Origin: Rhododendron vialii
Lineage: Eukaryota > Streptophyta > Magnoliopsida > Ericales > Ericaceae
Direction: 5' to 3'
DNA length: 64,000 nucleotides
NCBI RefSeq assembly: GCF_030253575.1
Contig: NC_080559.1
Location: 10,781,501-10,845,500, forward strand
The notes below the pieces were generated by a model. That model saw nothing but the letters and a program-made list of their open reading frames with translations, ran no database searches and was not told the DNA's origin. Within the stretch, counting starts at the first letter, position 1. Every line of letters starts with the position of its first letter. The position numbers and the translations under genes are program-made. Below, piece by piece: positions 35,152-45,643 of the stretch.

Positions 35152-36221
35152 CCAATAAAAAATTTAAAATAAAAATACAACTTCTTAAAACATTTTTTTT
35201 TTCAAAATAAAAAATTTACTGTTTTTTTTAAAAAAATTTAAAATTAAAAAAATTAAAAGTCAGATTCGGATCGATAACGGATTTAGTCCGATCCGATCCG
35301 ATCCGAATTTGGATTACCGGATTCGGATTATCGGATCGACGTTATCGGGTTCGGATCGGATTTTTCGGATCCGGTCCGATCCATTGACAGGCCTTCTGTG
35401 TACCAAGGGCTTTACCCAGGGAATGGATCTAATGGCCCAGATTCAAGGCTGAGTGATGCGGGCGAACTTACCATTAATCCAACCTTTTTCCGGTCAAAGT
35501 TCAGGTAAGCAGTATCGCTGTTCTGATTCTCAAATAGATCTGTAACAAGCTTTCATTTGGGCAAGTATTCCTTTGAACCAGCTCATTGATATAGAATCCA
35601 TTTATTGCCGTTCTATCAGTTGTGGCAACCCAGGAGGCCAGGACCAAACTTTACAATAAGAGTCTAGTGAGTCAAGCTGTTGTATTTGCCATCCGAAATT
35701 TTGACTTTCATGTTTTTTATGCTAGTGTTGGGGAAATCCTTCACTCCGGGGTTACCAGTCACTTCATCAAAGGAGATCATAACTCGTCCAACAACAGTTT
35801 GCATGAGGTACAGCAGACAGGCCCAACACAAATTTTTTTTTCTTGAAGTTAACATCCACACAGTTTATTGACAGTTGACACCCACATCAAATGCAAAACT
35901 TGGGTCAAACGCAGAAATAATCCAGATTGAGAAGTAAATTCATCCAACGCAGGAATCAAAGATTAGACGATGATGACCCAATTAAAAACAGGAAATGAAC
36001 CAAAAAAAAAAAAAAAACAGTTCATAGTTGACCAATCCATGCACTTATGAAACGAAAATACACCTAATTTCACAACCCATAAGACTATAAGAGATATGAA
36101 GGCAAGAAAGAAGTTGAGAGCATAATACCTTGAACGAAAGTTGGAAGAGATCAGAAGAGCGTCTCTGCTTTAGTCCAAATGCAGTGCTCTGAAACTGGGT
36201 TTTGGAAATGGAATGTGTCAT
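32278..36221 (-). CDS. Glutathionyl-hydroquinone reductase (ECM4/YqjG-type GST), plastid-targeted form
   Basis: This is an Xi-class GST that reduces glutathionyl-hydroquinones with glutathione. Exons in gene order are 36221-36129, 34460-34227, 33875-33699, 33591-33367, 33243-33115 and 32511-32278. All are in phase 0, giving 1092 nt and 363 residues. Residues 1-31 ([16 protein letters not shown]) look like a transit peptide. Then come VLKHTTQ and the conserved [15 protein letters not shown]. The catalytic Cys lies in [89 protein letters not shown] and [20 protein letters not shown] are family hallmarks and the chain looks intact. A possible alternative first exon ends with ATG at 35474-35472. 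The 1.7-kb intron 1 holds a tandem duplication and a hAT MITE. No symbol is given because plant members lack a uniform name. Confidence 0.93.
34471..34698. repeat. 120-bp tandem duplication, near-identical
   Basis: A unit starting GAACTTAGTATATTTAAGAT is at 34471-34590 and again at 34591-34698, with a period of 120. The copies differ by about one base (C/T at 34532/34652) over the shared length, so the duplication is young. It sits 10 bases upstream of GHR exon 2, in intron 1. Confidence 0.95.
34938..35395. mobile_element. hAT-type MITE, older sister of the 24612 copy
   Basis: A 458-bp element in GHR intron 1. Ends TAGGTTTGTCAATGG and CCATTGACAGGCCTT are inverted and match the copy at 24612. 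The flanks CTACGTAC (34930-34937) and CTGTGTAC (35396-35403) are an 8-bp duplication with two changes. The interior has CCGATCCAGATCC arrays and a (TA)n tract at 35120-35149. Confidence 0.88.
35472..35560 (-). other. Possible alternative first exon of the hydroquinone reductase gene
   Basis: On the minus strand, an ATG at 35474-35472 is followed directly by the donor GTAAGTTCGC. Spliced to exon 2 (GTTCTCAAG...) it would read [12 protein letters not shown], in frame and without the transit peptide, giving a cytosolic form. The upstream in-frame stretch reads [20 protein letters not shown] and is protein-like, but its own start is not found. This is inference from one good donor and phase agreement. 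Confidence 0.4.
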
Positions 36222-36231
36222 CAGCTTGTCC

Positions 36232-36318
36232 CTTTTGCAGTTCTAATTGCTCCAACAACTCGAAGAGATTAAAATATATTTTTGCAGTTCTAATTGCTCC
36301 AACAACTTGAAGAGATTA
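36232..36318. repeat. 46-bp tandem duplication and (AT)n in the GHR promoter
   Basis: TTTGCAGTTCTAATTGCTCC AACAACTCGAAGAGATTAAA occurs twice (about 36233 and 36281), immediately upstream of GHR exon 1 and followed by a 47-bp (AT)n tract at 36319-36365. Confidence 0.85.
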
Positions 36319-36365
<47 letters not shown>

Positions 36366-36376
<11 letters not shown>

Positions 36377-36600
36377 CTAGTGGTGTAAACATTTTTCAAA
36401 TATACTAGTATACACACACACTAGTGGTGTAAACATTTTTCAAATATACTAGTGTGTCTATATATATATATATATACATTTTTCAAATCAATTACATTAT
36501 TCCACATCATTAAAATAATAGTCTCAATTAATAGAATATAACGATGTAGCGCAATGTAATTGATTTGAAAAAAACAAATGTTTACACCGACAGCATGTGA
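36366..36600. repeat. Palindromic segment with internal direct repeats beside (TA)n
   Basis: ACACACACTAGTGGTGTAAA CATTTTTCAAATATACTAGT occurs twice (about 36370 and 36413). The word AATCAATTACATT at 36487 is mirrored by AATGTAATTGATTTG at 36553, and TGTAAACATTTTT by AAATGTTTACACC. It is bounded by (TA)n at 36319-36365 and again at 36460-36477. It is probably a foldback element of the (TA)n-associated kind. Confidence 0.6.
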
Positions 36601-36662
36601 CATGTGTAAACAATTTAATCTCCAACTTGAACATGTATATGTTATTTTTCAAAAGAATGCTA

Positions 36663-36927
36663 CCCATCCTTATTTTTTTAGTCTCTCCTTGCATCTTAAT
36701 CGGATAAAAAATTAATTATATTTTTCAATTGGTAATATTTTTTATGTGCAATATAGATTTGATAGATCTCAATTAATTTTTATGTGCAATATGGATCTGA
36801 TAAATCACAATCAATTTTTTTAAACAATATTTTCGAAATCACCTCAAAGATTATATATTACAAAATATAATCGAATGAAAAGTAACATGAATTCTCAAAA
36901 GAGACTAGTAAATTAGGACGGATAGAG
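36663..36927. mobile_element. Stowaway-like MITE, diverged
   Basis: The left end CCCATCCTTATTTTTTTAGT and the right end reading CTCTATCCGTCCTAATTT pair imperfectly. TA flanks lie at 36661-36662 and 36928-36929. The interior shares AATTGGTAATATTTTTTATG with the 40659 copy. Confidence 0.7.
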
Positions 36928-37046
36928 TAAAACATAGTTTGATCTCTCTCTCTCTCTATTTGATATCTTTGTCTTTTAAGTGAACAAAGCTTTTTTTGAA
37001 ACACTTTAATACATCTAAGCAATTACCTCTGTGTTGTTTTCTTAGG

Positions 37047-37168
37047 CTCGTTCCGTTAACTAAAAAAAAGTACTTATCTTTTTAATTAAATGTGATGTAT
37101 TATGAGAGAATGGCATATCTCCCGATAAATAAGTACTTAAAAAATAATAACCTTAGCGGAATGGAGCC
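37047..37168. mobile_element. Small hairpin MITE
   Basis: TAGGCTCGTTCCGTTAACT and AAGTACTTAT on the left mirror ATAAGTACTT and CCTTAGCGGAATGGAGCCTA on the right, over about 122 bp. Same family as 23645. Confidence 0.75.
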
Positions 37169-37260
37169 TACTAAGTTCCAATTTTCTAACAAAATAATGC
37201 TACGAAATTTTTTCCGTTGACCTCTCCTATAAAATTATAAAACTATAAATAAGACCCTAA

Positions 37261-37669
37261 GGCCCTGTTTGATAAAGCTCTTAGGAGATAGGATTGGATT
37301 ACTAAGCCGAAGGTATTAACAATACTGCGTTTGGTTTCCAAAATTGGTTCGGATTCGTAGTCCGTTGGGATGAGGAAGCTGGACTTTATGAGGTATTAGC
37401 AATACCCCGTGGGACTTGGTATTCATAGTCCGAACTCAACCCCTTCTCATTACCAATCCCTTCTCATTACCAATTTCTTCTATCAATTCAATCTCATCAT
37501 CTAATCACATCCCAAACAAACATGCTCATTATCAATCCCTTCTCATTACGAATCCCTTCTCATTACGAATTCCAAACATAATCTCATCTCCTTACAAATC
37601 TCATCCATCTATTACCGTTATCAAACGATTACAAATCTCATCCATCTATTACTGTTATCAAACGAGGCC
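37261..37669. mobile_element. PIF/Harbinger MITE with TAA target duplication
   Basis: A 409-bp element. The left end GGCCCTGTTTGATAA and the right end reading GGCCTCGTTTGATAA are inverted. TAA flanks lie at 37258-37260 and 37670-37672. It contains an internal tandem repeat of ACAAATCTCATCCATCTATT near the right end. Confidence 0.85.
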
Positions 37670-38733
37670 TAAATCTCTTCTTCCCTAGCATAAAATCCAC
37701 GAAAAAGTCCTAGCATAAAATCCCTATTCGGCTATTCCTCTTTTTAGCTTTAGCATTGCAAATCCCTTTCAAACCAATCCTTAAATCTAGAAAAAAAAAA
37801 AAACCCCCCAAAACCTTGTCATTTGAATCCAAGTCGTCGAAGCATTAGTCAAGAAAAGTTTCATTCTGCGGCGATATTCTACTCATTCGCCAAACTTCAT
37901 GCTTTTGAGAGGAATATCGGGACATCGTTCAAAGAAGTTCAATCCTCCGCTTACTTTACAATTTTCGGTAATATTTCTATACTTTACATCTAGCATCACG
38001 CATCTTGAATCTTTTATTTTATATATTTGCTTGGTTCCCCATCCCCATAGTTGATTAATTCATTTTGAAAATTCTGTAAAAATCCCATCAATTTTAAGTA
38101 GAAACTAACCATTTTGGTTAGGCGGGATGAGTGCCTAACACTTTCTCATCCCATAACTTAGCTCTCACCCAAGATAATGTTTGGTAATGACGGATCAGTT
38201 GTCTCGAATTTTGCACGTTAATTTGGAATTGCTTGAACTTGTTAAATAAGAAAGGAACCTGAACTTGTTCAATCCTGTATCTATCGCATCCTTCTCATCT
38301 TCATCAATCCTGTATTTTTCCACTTGAACTTGTTAAATAAGAAAGGAACCAAATTGAAAGGAAAATTTTCCCTAAAGACCAAAACGAATGACTTCATTTG
38401 CCTCCTTTCACAACTTTTTTCCAGAGTGTTCCAGTTCCTAAAACAAAATATAAAATTGGCTAATTCTAAGATCCCAAAAGAATTAAACTTTAATTAACCA
38501 ATCTCACTGATCACCATATATAGAACCAATTCACATATATATGACCCATCTCAATTGGGCTTTACAACATCGAGGAACACAAGAGATTGAATGTTTATAA
38601 TCACGACGAATTACCAGACACAAATCTGTAGATTAACAGAAAATTAATATGCAATGCTTATCCAACACAAAATCAAAGAATGTGACCCTTTTTTCCAGCC
38701 TATCCTGCTTCAAGGGATGTATGAATCGCTCAA

Positions 38734-38958
38734 TCAAACATTGGCTGAGTTTTGTGGTTTGAAATAGGGTGAAGGGTAAGAAGCAGCGGCTGCAGCAGCA
38801 CTAGTACTGCTACCTGGTGGTGGCGTAGGGGATCCAAAGACTTGAGCATTGGTGTACATTTCTTTTCTTCCTTTGGCTCTGCCAAGGAAATAACACCCAA
38901 AACCAAGTAGTATTGAGAAGAGAATAAATGGCAATGATATCACCACTACCATACCCAT
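38734..38958 (-). CDS. Small single-pass membrane protein (74 aa)
   Basis: An intronless 74-codon frame starting MGMVVVISLPFILFSILLGF, with one hydrophobic segment at residues 3-25. A basic stop-transfer stretch follows (GRAKGRKE), then a Pro/Ser/Ala-rich tail ending KPQNSANV. I recognise this arrangement from a conserved, uncharacterised plant family of small membrane proteins with the same start and the same -NSANV tail. The N-terminus is expected outside and the tail cytosolic (positive-inside rule). The start is the first ATG and a second Met lies at residue 3. A (GA)n tract at 39022-39059 lies 65 bases upstream, probably in the 5' UTR. Function is unknown. Confidence 0.75.
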   Translation of the reverse strand: MGMVVVISLPFILFSILLGFGCYFLGRAKGRKEMYTNAQVFGSPTPPPGSSTSAAAAAASYPSPYFKPQNSANV

Positions 38959-39020
38959 TTCCAGCTAGCTCTCTTCAAGAAACAAGAAACAAGTATGAGT
39001 GAGAGAGAGACAGAGATCTC

Positions 39021-39021
<1 letters not shown>

Positions 39022-39059
<38 letters not shown>
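39022..39059. repeat. (GA)n upstream of the microprotein gene
   Basis: A GA tract of about 38 bp, 65 bases upstream of the 38958 start codon. It reads CT on the gene strand. Confidence 0.95.
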
Positions 39060-39062
<3 letters not shown>

Positions 39063-40658
39063 TAGAGAGAGAGATGCAGCTAGTAGGGGGGAGACGGGAT
39101 AGACTAAATAGGAAGTCTCTCTCTCGAGATTGCTTATGATTTTGAAAGTACTAGATTCTCTACGCGTAATACTCCAGTCCAGTGGAGAAGAAGTCGACTT
39201 TAAAGTAAGTTGCAACTAACGGTAGGCTTAACGTTTAAGTCTCTAACGGCTACTTTTGGGCTGAACCAATGGTATTTGAGAAAGCTTTCTTAAGATGTTC
39301 AGATGGGAAGGAAATGAGCTGTCTTTGGTTATTACTTACGCTAGTGTTTGTCCGTGCCTATGGCACTATCTATTTTTTGATGGTATTTTTGTAATATATT
39401 TGTAAGAGTGTGGGTGTTTTCTTAAGAGAATTGGAGAGCACACATCAGCCCTTGGATTAAATAAATCTCAGTCATTCTTTCAACTTGTATTTGTGTGGTC
39501 TCACGCCCTTGTGTTTTTATGAGGTAGACGAGAGTTCAAAATTGGCAATACTTTTTCATTTACTATCTCCTAAAATTACAGAATCCGGCTTCTCTGCAGT
39601 TGACTGCAGAGAACGGTTTAATCTGAACCGTTCATCTTGATAATCAATGGTTTTGATTTGCTGAATTTTTATCGAGATAAAAGTCTTGTATACCATCTGA
39701 TGGTTGCGATCACTTAGACTGCACTGGACTGCAAACAAGACAGATGCAATATTACAAAAGAGCTCCTAGAATTTGCCTTGTTCGTTTTCCTTTTTGAAAA
39801 AAAAATTCAAACTCAAAAAATACTCATTACTCGTACTTCCAATCATTACTCTTCATTCAGTACCCATATCTCAAATCATTATTCTCATTTCTTTCTCTAT
39901 CTCTCCACTCATTATCCCTATTTCCAATTAATACTCTCATTAAAAAAATTTCAAAAACTCATCCGAACACAGCATAACATATCAGCTCTTACAACCCTCA
40001 AAAGTAATAAAAGAAGCCCCTAAATTAATTTATTTCACCATTTTCTTTTCTGTTAAATATCGCCTCTCCTGTTTTTCTTTTTAAATTCTACAAGACAATT
40101 ACTATTATTTTTTGTTTTCTCATGAATATATATTCTATACCTAGGCTTCCGTCTCTTCAATTTTTATGTTGAATCTATTGCCTATATTACCTTCATGGAA
40201 GATACAGCTTTTGATTCTTATTAATTCGTGTGTAGATTGCATGTTAAAATTTAAGATCTTCCGTTTTGAATTACAAACCATCTCCAAAACATATGAAACA
40301 AGACTGCAAAAAAACATATAGTACTTCGATCGCGGTAAAAAAAATTCGAGACCATGACTGAAAAGTAAAAAGTGTCCCCCCTATACCGAATTTCTGGCTC
40401 TAGTGATCTAAGAGGAGGTTGGCCCTCGTAGTAATCTAACTTTACTAACACTAACGTTCTATTGCCCCAAAAAAAAAAAAAAAACTTGTGCCCCAGGCCG
40501 ATTTTTTTAACGGGAAAGATGGAGAATGCAACACATTTTGCACATGTACGTACTCTATTAAATCTGGAGTGATATGGGTAATTGAAGTTGATTTAATAAA
40601 TTAAATATCGAAAAAAACATTTAGGTGGATTTTGGATTTTCTCCATTCTTTCTGAATA

Positions 40659-40897
40659 CTCCCTCCGTCCCCATTATTTTGTCATTCGTCCTATCCCAAT
40701 CAGATAAAAAAGTAATTATAACTTTTAATTGGTAATACTATTTATATATAAATATGGATCTTATTTGATACTGATATCAATGAGCTCTTTTAAATGATAT
40801 TTTCAAAATCACCTAAAATAATATAGATTGCAAGATATTATCAATTAAAAAGTGGCACGGATTTTCAAAAAAGACTAAAGAATCGGGACGGAGTGAG
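40659..40897. mobile_element. Stowaway MITE (Tc1/mariner)
   Basis: A 239-bp element with the classic CTCCCTCCGTCCCC left end and GGGACGGAGTGAG right end. TA flanks lie at 40657-40658 and 40898-40899. Confidence 0.9.
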
Positions 40898-42009
40898 TAT
40901 TATTAGTGCCCTTGTTCTTTTCATGGAATGGAGCTAGCCACATCATTATAAATGCACTCCAATATTTCTCCTTCAGTGTTGGAAATTTTCGCTCATCCAG
41001 CAGGCAAGAATTCATCTTATTTGTTTATTGCTAAAAATAAGCAATACGAAAATATGTTAGGAAACGGGCCTGAAAGGGGTTTGGTCAAATGAAAATGAGA
41101 AAAGCAATAAGTGTTTGTCTTTTATGAGTTCGCATGTTTGAATATTCTCACAAAAACCAAACATTCCAAACCTTAAAGTCATTAGAGGGTTTTTCTAGAT
41201 CATTAACTACAAGGCCCGGACATCAATCCGATTATAAAAGAAAAAGAGTAGAAGTTAGTTTTAACCATACAAGCTCTAATTAATTGAAGAATATTCATTA
41301 TATATCAATTACAAGAGAAAAATGACTTTGACATCTCTCAAATTATCATAGAGTTATTGCAAATGATGTGATAATTATAATCTTCAAATTATTAATTAGA
41401 TGAACAATGTTTTTGTAGAGCAATGAGACCATCATTTTTCTCCACAAAAGATTTGGTTGTAGGACATTTCTTCCAACTATGTTTTGGAATGGATTCAGCT
41501 CACTTCCCACCTCTGTGGCTCTATTCGCGAAATTCCTCCGAACCTCAATTTTTTAGGACCCATCTTAGGTCAGCAATATTAGTGATTCGAGTCGTTCATT
41601 TGGAACGTGAGTGGGAAAAAATCAGCTTGATTAAAGGTCAATTAATACATGAGCAAATTTGATCAGGGCCGACATGATTTTGGACATAAACAGTCCATTT
41701 GATACAATTGGTCCATGTATTCATCAACGTTCGATCGATGAAGCTTAGATTTTTAAAATATACTTGTCTTTGCAAGACGTATGAAATTAATGAACAGTTC
41801 AGATCACTGTTATGACCCCACCTACGGCAAGACCAAAAAACGTTGAGGCTTGGAGGGAGTTGCTGGATAGAGATATAGAGAATCAGAGATGACCTCAACC
41901 CAATTGCGTGAAGAAAGGAGGGGGGAAAAACACAGAGAAATAAAGCAAATAGAAACTAAAGCATAACCTTAATAATATACTCATTCATTTCTACAAGCCA
42001 CCATAAACT

Positions 42010-42410
42010 TTGTGTTTTTATGAATTTAACTTTAATTTAATTTAAATCTAAAAAATTTATCTTTATTTAAATTTTTTTCGCATTTGTTAGTTTTGTCAAA
42101 AACTTTTATCAGTTATTAATTCATCTCGACGAGAGGAATCAGAAAAGTAAATTTTTTTAACTTTTATCCAAGTATTTTGAGAAATAACCATTTTTTAGCA
42201 AAAAAATGTGATTTTTTGGGCTAAAAAATAGTTATTTCTCAAAATATTTGGGTAAAGTAAAAAAAATTTACTTTTGCCGATTCCTCTCGTCGAGACAAAT
42301 CAATAACACACAAAAATTTGGCACAAAACTAACAAATGCGAAAAAAATTCAAATAAGGACAAAATTATCAGATTTAAGTTAAGTTTAAATTAAGTTCATA
42401 AGAACAAAGA
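42010..42410. mobile_element. Foldback hairpin element
   Basis: A near-continuous 400-bp hairpin. Left arm: TTATGAATTTAACTTTAATT, CGCATTTGTTAGTTTTG, CATCTCGACGAGAGGAATCA. Right arm: TGATTCC-type TTGCCGATTCCTCTCGTCGA, AAAACTAACAAATGCG, AAGTTTAAATTAAGTTCATA. The centre is near 42215 (GTGATTTTTTGGGC). A half copy (CGTCTCGATGGGAGAATCG) lies at 20050 inside the hAT element. Confidence 0.8.
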
Positions 42411-42672
42411 GGGGCAGCATCCCGGCAAAGCGGTGCTGAGCGGTTAATCCAGTCGTTTATCTCGGCACGGACATTTTGGACTTTGGATTGAAATCTAAGT
42501 ATATACAAATTTGAACCGTTCATTACTCAGTTAAGATCCAAACCATCGATTATCGAGATGAACGGCCGAATTGACGACCGACGTAACCGCTTTGCATGGT
42601 GCTGCTTAAACCATAGTACCAAAACAACACAATTTCCCAAAAAATTACTATAAGAGATAAAAATAAAACAGC

Positions 42673-43560
42673 TCAGTAAGGCAGAAGCATTCCGTTACCG
42701 GTCCCACCCCTCCCCATCCTCAACCGCGAGAAAGACCTCAACAACCTGGCCGACACACGGTCCAAATGCCTAACTGATCGATCAAATTTATTCGAACAAG
42801 AAGCAGAAGAAGAAGATGACAACGACGACGACGAACAAACACCCCTGATCTCATGGCTCTCTCTCCCCACCATTTCAATCACAACAAGAAACGACTGATC
42901 CATCGAGTACGATCGCTTCAGCTTCAACAACCCCAACCCGTGCGCCCCCGCGGGCAAATCCACCGACGCGCAATGCCTGAGCAACCCCCCACCACGACCC
43001 GTTAATCTGTCGCAATCGCGAGGGTGCTGCGATGCCAGACGCTTGTGCGGGATGTTGCTGGGCCTGCTCGTTTCCTGAACGAAAACCGCAGGCCCAACTT
43101 CACCACCGCTCGTTGTTGTTGTCAGCATTGGACCCACCGGCGCAACAACCGGGGATCGACAGACGGGGCAATTCGTGTGGCCCGCGAGCCATCGGTCCAC
43201 GCAGGCCACGTGGAACGCGTGCCGGCAATTGGGCAGCAGCCGAACCGACTCGCCCTCCTCTAACTCGGCGAGGCAGATCGCGCACTCGGCCCGGTCGACG
43301 TCGGATTCGAGGCCCGAGTAAGAGACCACGGGGATGGTTTCGAGGAGCTTCGGGTCGAGCCCTCGGGACGGGCTGTCGGTGTCGGAGGAGTACGGCGGCG
43401 TGTTGGTGGGTTGGCGGCTCCTGGCGGCGGCACAGCACTTGGTCACGACGAAGTTGTAGATGGCTATGGCTAGAGCTGTGGCGGCTATGCCGATGAGGGA
43501 GATGAGCAAGGGAGTGGAAACTTGTTTGGAGAAGTTGGGGTTTGTGGCCATGTTGTCCAT
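42673..43560 (-). CDS. ATL-family RING-H2 E3 ubiquitin ligase
   Basis: An intronless 295-residue frame, typical of ATL genes. One transmembrane segment lies at about residues 17-42 ([18 protein letters not shown]). The basic/Ser linker carries the GLD motif ([15 protein letters not shown], about 68-82). The RING-H2 at about 92-134 has C-x2-C (CAIC), the third Cys and two His in [16 protein letters not shown], and the final pair CPVC, with the ATL Pro before the third Cys and Trp after the sixth ligand. The C-terminal region is Ser- and Arg-rich with [13 protein letters not shown]. The expected role is ubiquitin transfer at a membrane. The start could also be the second Met (43551). GC content is higher than in the surroundings, as is common in intronless plant genes. 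Which ATL number is not determinable. Confidence 0.95.
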   Translation of the reverse strand: MDNMATNPNFSKQVSTPLLISLIGIAATALAIAIYNFVVTKCCAAARSRQPTNTPPYSSDTDSPSRGLDPKLLETIPVVSYSGLESDVDRAECAICLAELEEGESVRLLPNCRHAFHVACVDRWLAGHTNCPVCRSPVVAPVGPMLTTTTSGGEVGPAVFVQETSRPSNIPHKRLASQHPRDCDRLTGRGGGLLRHCASVDLPAGAHGLGLLKLKRSYSMDQSFLVVIEMVGRESHEIRGVCSSSSLSSSSSASCSNKFDRSVRHLDRVSARLLRSFSRLRMGRGGTGNGMLLPY

Positions 43561-44571
43561 TTTTCTAGCATCGTCTGTGGGGATCAGCTCTCGATCGAGT
43601 TGGTCTCAGGCTGCTGCTAGCTTGTGATTTCTTTGGGGGGTTTTATGTTGTTTTGGGTGTGCGTATGTGTGGTAGTTGTGGAGTGCCTTATGGGACAGTT
43701 TTACTACTCAATAATGGAGTATTTCTTGTGTTTTTTTTTGTTTATTTGGGTCTATTTGTCTTAAAGTTTGCATGTGGTCCTTGTTTTTGATGAAAATTTG
43801 CATCTTCCCCCTTCGTTGTTATTTATGTCAATTTGCTCGTCACAACAACAACAATAGAACCTATTTAGTCCCCAATTATTGGAGGTATGGGCGGGGGAGG
43901 ATAAGAAATAAACCTAATATTTGATAATATGTACAAAATAACTGCTCTTAAAATACTACTGAAACTGTGGCCCCCCTATACCTATTTATCACTCTGCTCA
44001 TAAGTCACATAATTTGCACGCGAATGTGAGAGCGAGAGCCAGAGGGCGCGTGTGAAAGCGAATTCGGGTCACATCTCAAACTACAAAAATCTGTGAGGAG
44101 TGCAGAGGTGGTATTTTAAGAATTATGTGACTAAGACTAAGCTATGCTCATACCACCCCTTTGGCGATGATATATTATTGATTGGTTATAATACTCCTAT
44201 CAAAACCTAGAGTAGGTTTTAAAAGAAATGGGCAAGGCATTCAATACATTTTCTTGTAATTATATTGAAGTTCTTAATTATGAAACATCTTGTTGAATTC
44301 AAGTTAATGAAACAAATGACTGCACATGTATCTCATACATTGACCCTGTGCCATAAAATTTTTCAAGTAGTCTCAAACGGTGTATCGCTTAACATTAGTG
44401 ACCTTTCGATTAACATAACCTCTCGTCTTCGGGTGTAAGTGAAATGAATGGACTCCGTCGGTGATATTCTGAAAAGACATGAAACTATGGTGGTCGCTGC
44501 AAAAATATCTCTTACTTTAGGTCCTTCCAAGGATGTAGGGGATTGTTTGCCTCGGAAGTTTAAAATGTCGT

Positions 44572-44628
44572 CGCACACGTGTCATTTTTGCTATTTGTAC
44601 AGTGGGACTGGCGACACGTGGGGAAAGA
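44572..44628 (+). promoter_or_regulatory. Pair of G-box/ABRE-like motifs
   Basis: CACACGTGTC at about 44573-44582 and GACACGTGGG at about 44615-44624 both carry the ACGTG core bound by bZIP/bHLH factors, 40 bases apart. The nearest gene start is the ATL gene 1 kb away, in the correct upstream position. Role is inference. Confidence 0.3.
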
Positions 44629-45364
44629 CGATTTCTATGGACCTCAGCTTACGTAATTTAGGGCACATGTTAGGACAGGTGGAGTCGTCGTTTGGCCGAG
44701 TTAATTGTTAGTACTTACCTAAATCGCAACAAGAAATTTGACTTGGTGAATGGCTGACACCTGGCCGTTTTGGTTTTGAGAAAGATTTTTTTAGAATAAT
44801 TAGGAGAGATAAGTAGATAGAGAAAATTTATTGGAGATCATATTCAAGAATTTTAACCTTGTTCCGTTAATGATTTTGAATTCTAATCATTATTCTATTT
44901 TTCTCTAATCATTACTTCTATTTTTCTCTTTGTTTCTTTCTAATTATTATTTTTATTTTTAATTATTATTTTATTTCTCTTTCTACTCATTACATTCAAA
45001 TTTAAATTCAAAATCCCAAAACAAAAGACTCGAAAACCTAAAAACGAACAAGAGCACACGACCACGCAATGGGAAATTATTTAAGCTAAGGAGGCCAATT
45101 CATCTTGGGGTTACATGGAGGCCAATTCTCATCGGAATTTTGTTGAAAAATTATTCAAGGGTCCTGGGTCTCGCATTATGGTGCGTCAGACCTTCTTTGC
45201 AACATAAATTGTGTTGGGACCCTTGGCGAAAGTATGTGAATCTCACCACAATGGGTATAATGGAGGAGAAATTTGGGGCACCACGTGACAGTGCTTAAAG
45301 ACACTACATAACTACTTGAAATTTTGAGATATCATGCGGCACAAGGAAGTTGTCAAGTACCCCT

Positions 45365-45643
45365 AGGAATAGCGTTGCAAACGAATCGAGTTGCTTACTA
45401 GTAGCTTGACGCTCGGCTCGATCCTTAAGGCTTGGCTCATTTGGTAATCGAGCCGCTCGAGCTTGAGTTTAATTAGGCTCGTGCAATAAAACAAGCAAAA
45501 CTCAACATTCTAAAATTTGATTCGGCTTATTTGCTTAGGCTCAACTCGTTTATAGAGACTCGTTTAGCAAACGAACCGAGCTCGAACAACTCAAAGCTCG
45601 ACTTGAATTAGCTCCGCTCGTTCGCACCCATAACTAAGAGGGC
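45365..45643. mobile_element. hAT-like MITE with CGAGC/GCTCG arrays
   Basis: The left part GCGTTGCAAACGAATCGAG and the right part GCTCGTTCGCACCCATAA mirror each other. Between them are CTCGAGCTTGAG-type words. A related, longer array lies at 51100-51440. The ends are too diverged to fix the target duplication. Confidence 0.55.

Larger units (their letters stand above)
36222..38733. other. GHR promoter and MITE cluster up to the microprotein gene
   Basis: It contains a 46-bp promoter duplication (36232-36318), (AT)n at 36319-36365, a palindromic direct-repeat segment (36366-36600), a Stowaway (36663-36927), a small hairpin MITE (37047-37168) and a Harbinger MITE (37261-37669). From 37700 to 38700 the sequence is AT-rich, with a repeated CACTTGAACTTGTTAAATAA-type word near 38235 and 38320. 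No gene is visible there. Confidence 0.6.
38959..42672. other. Intergenic region with MITEs
   Basis: (GA)n at 39022-39059 belongs to the microprotein leader. A palindromic MITE-like segment, 39580-39740 (CTGCAGTTGACTGCAGAGAA ... GACTGCACTGGACTGCA), is related to 25046-25240 and 56230-56415. A Stowaway is at 40659-40897. A decayed foldback lies at about 41530-41830 (GATTCGAGTCGTTCATTT vs AATGAACAGTTCAGATC). A hairpin lies at 42010-42410 and a smaller palindrome at 42430-42605. No gene is seen. Confidence 0.6.

Noticed and set aside
43024-43496. Long plus-strand frames opposite the ATL gene
   Set aside because: Arg/Pro-rich shadows of a GC-rich coding region. The minus strand has the clear RING-H2 protein.
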